Assembly: GCA_902478725.1 (NCBI GenBank)
Contig: CABSMD010000049.1
Span: 1-12,977, forward strand
Reading direction: 5' to 3'
DNA from: an uncultured Clostridia bacterium
Lineage (GTDB): Bacteria > Bacillota > Clostridia > HGM11514
Length of the DNA stretch: 12,977 nt
Part shown: positions 12,962 to 12,977 of the stretch, piece by piece
Position numbering within the stretch: the stretch's first letter is position 1
How the letters are laid out: each line of letters begins with the position of its first letter
Notes under the pieces: generated by a model
What the model saw: only the letters and a program-made list of their open reading frames with translations
Databases searched by the model: none
What the model was told of the DNA's origin: nothing
Translations under genes and position numbers: made by a program

Positions 12962-12977
12962 GTAGACACACTCCGAT

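Overview
The window looks like a chromosomal segment of a mid-GC anaerobic Firmicute, probably Clostridia of the Oscillospiraceae/Ruminococcaceae type. This is inferred from AGGAGG- and poly-G-type ribosome binding sites, sigma-A-like promoters with TATAAT boxes, GTG/TTG starts, and the protein families present. Every supported gene lies on the minus strand, so transcription runs from high to low coordinates. No tRNA, rRNA, CRISPR array or intact mobile element was seen.

Layout in the order of transcription: (1) A LysR-family regulator (12961-12086) ends in its own intrinsic terminator, whose hairpin includes the last codons of the gene. (2) An extended -10 promoter (about 12023-12050) starts a tight run of four genes: an HSL-type alpha/beta hydrolase, an alcohol-acetyltransferase-like acyltransferase overlapping it by 14 bp, a zinc-ribbon membrane protein of the DUF6320 type with a TTG start, and a YtcJ-type amidohydrolase. 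(3) A consensus-like promoter at 7362-7390, overlapped by a weak terminator, starts a second run: a PTS-EIIC-like membrane domain fused to an EAL c-di-GMP phosphodiesterase, a CDF metal exporter with a Mn-type site and a duplicated C-terminal domain, and an OPT-family oligopeptide transporter. After a 148-bp gap with three 19-bp direct repeats comes a P1-family (DmpA/ThnT-like) self-cleaving aminopeptidase. (4) A more A+T-rich stretch holds a small Cys-rich TIGR04076-type protein. It has its own promoter, with two GGGTACCC palindromes 51 bp apart upstream. (5) The window ends inside an ABC exporter gene, of which only the N-terminal 131 residues are present.

How the genes may work together (inference): the first cluster pairs an ester hydrolase with an ester-forming acyltransferase and a membrane protein, which suggests acyl or acetyl-ester remodelling close to the membrane under possible LysR control. 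The second cluster joins a transporter-like sensor that probably degrades c-di-GMP with metal export and peptide uptake. The OPT/P1-peptidase pair and the upstream amidohydrolase suggest import and cleavage of unusual peptides or amides. The points most worth a second look are the EIIC-EAL fusion, the esterase/acyltransferase/DUF6320 trio, the duplicated CDF tail, the 3 x 19 bp repeat and the GGGTACCC pair.
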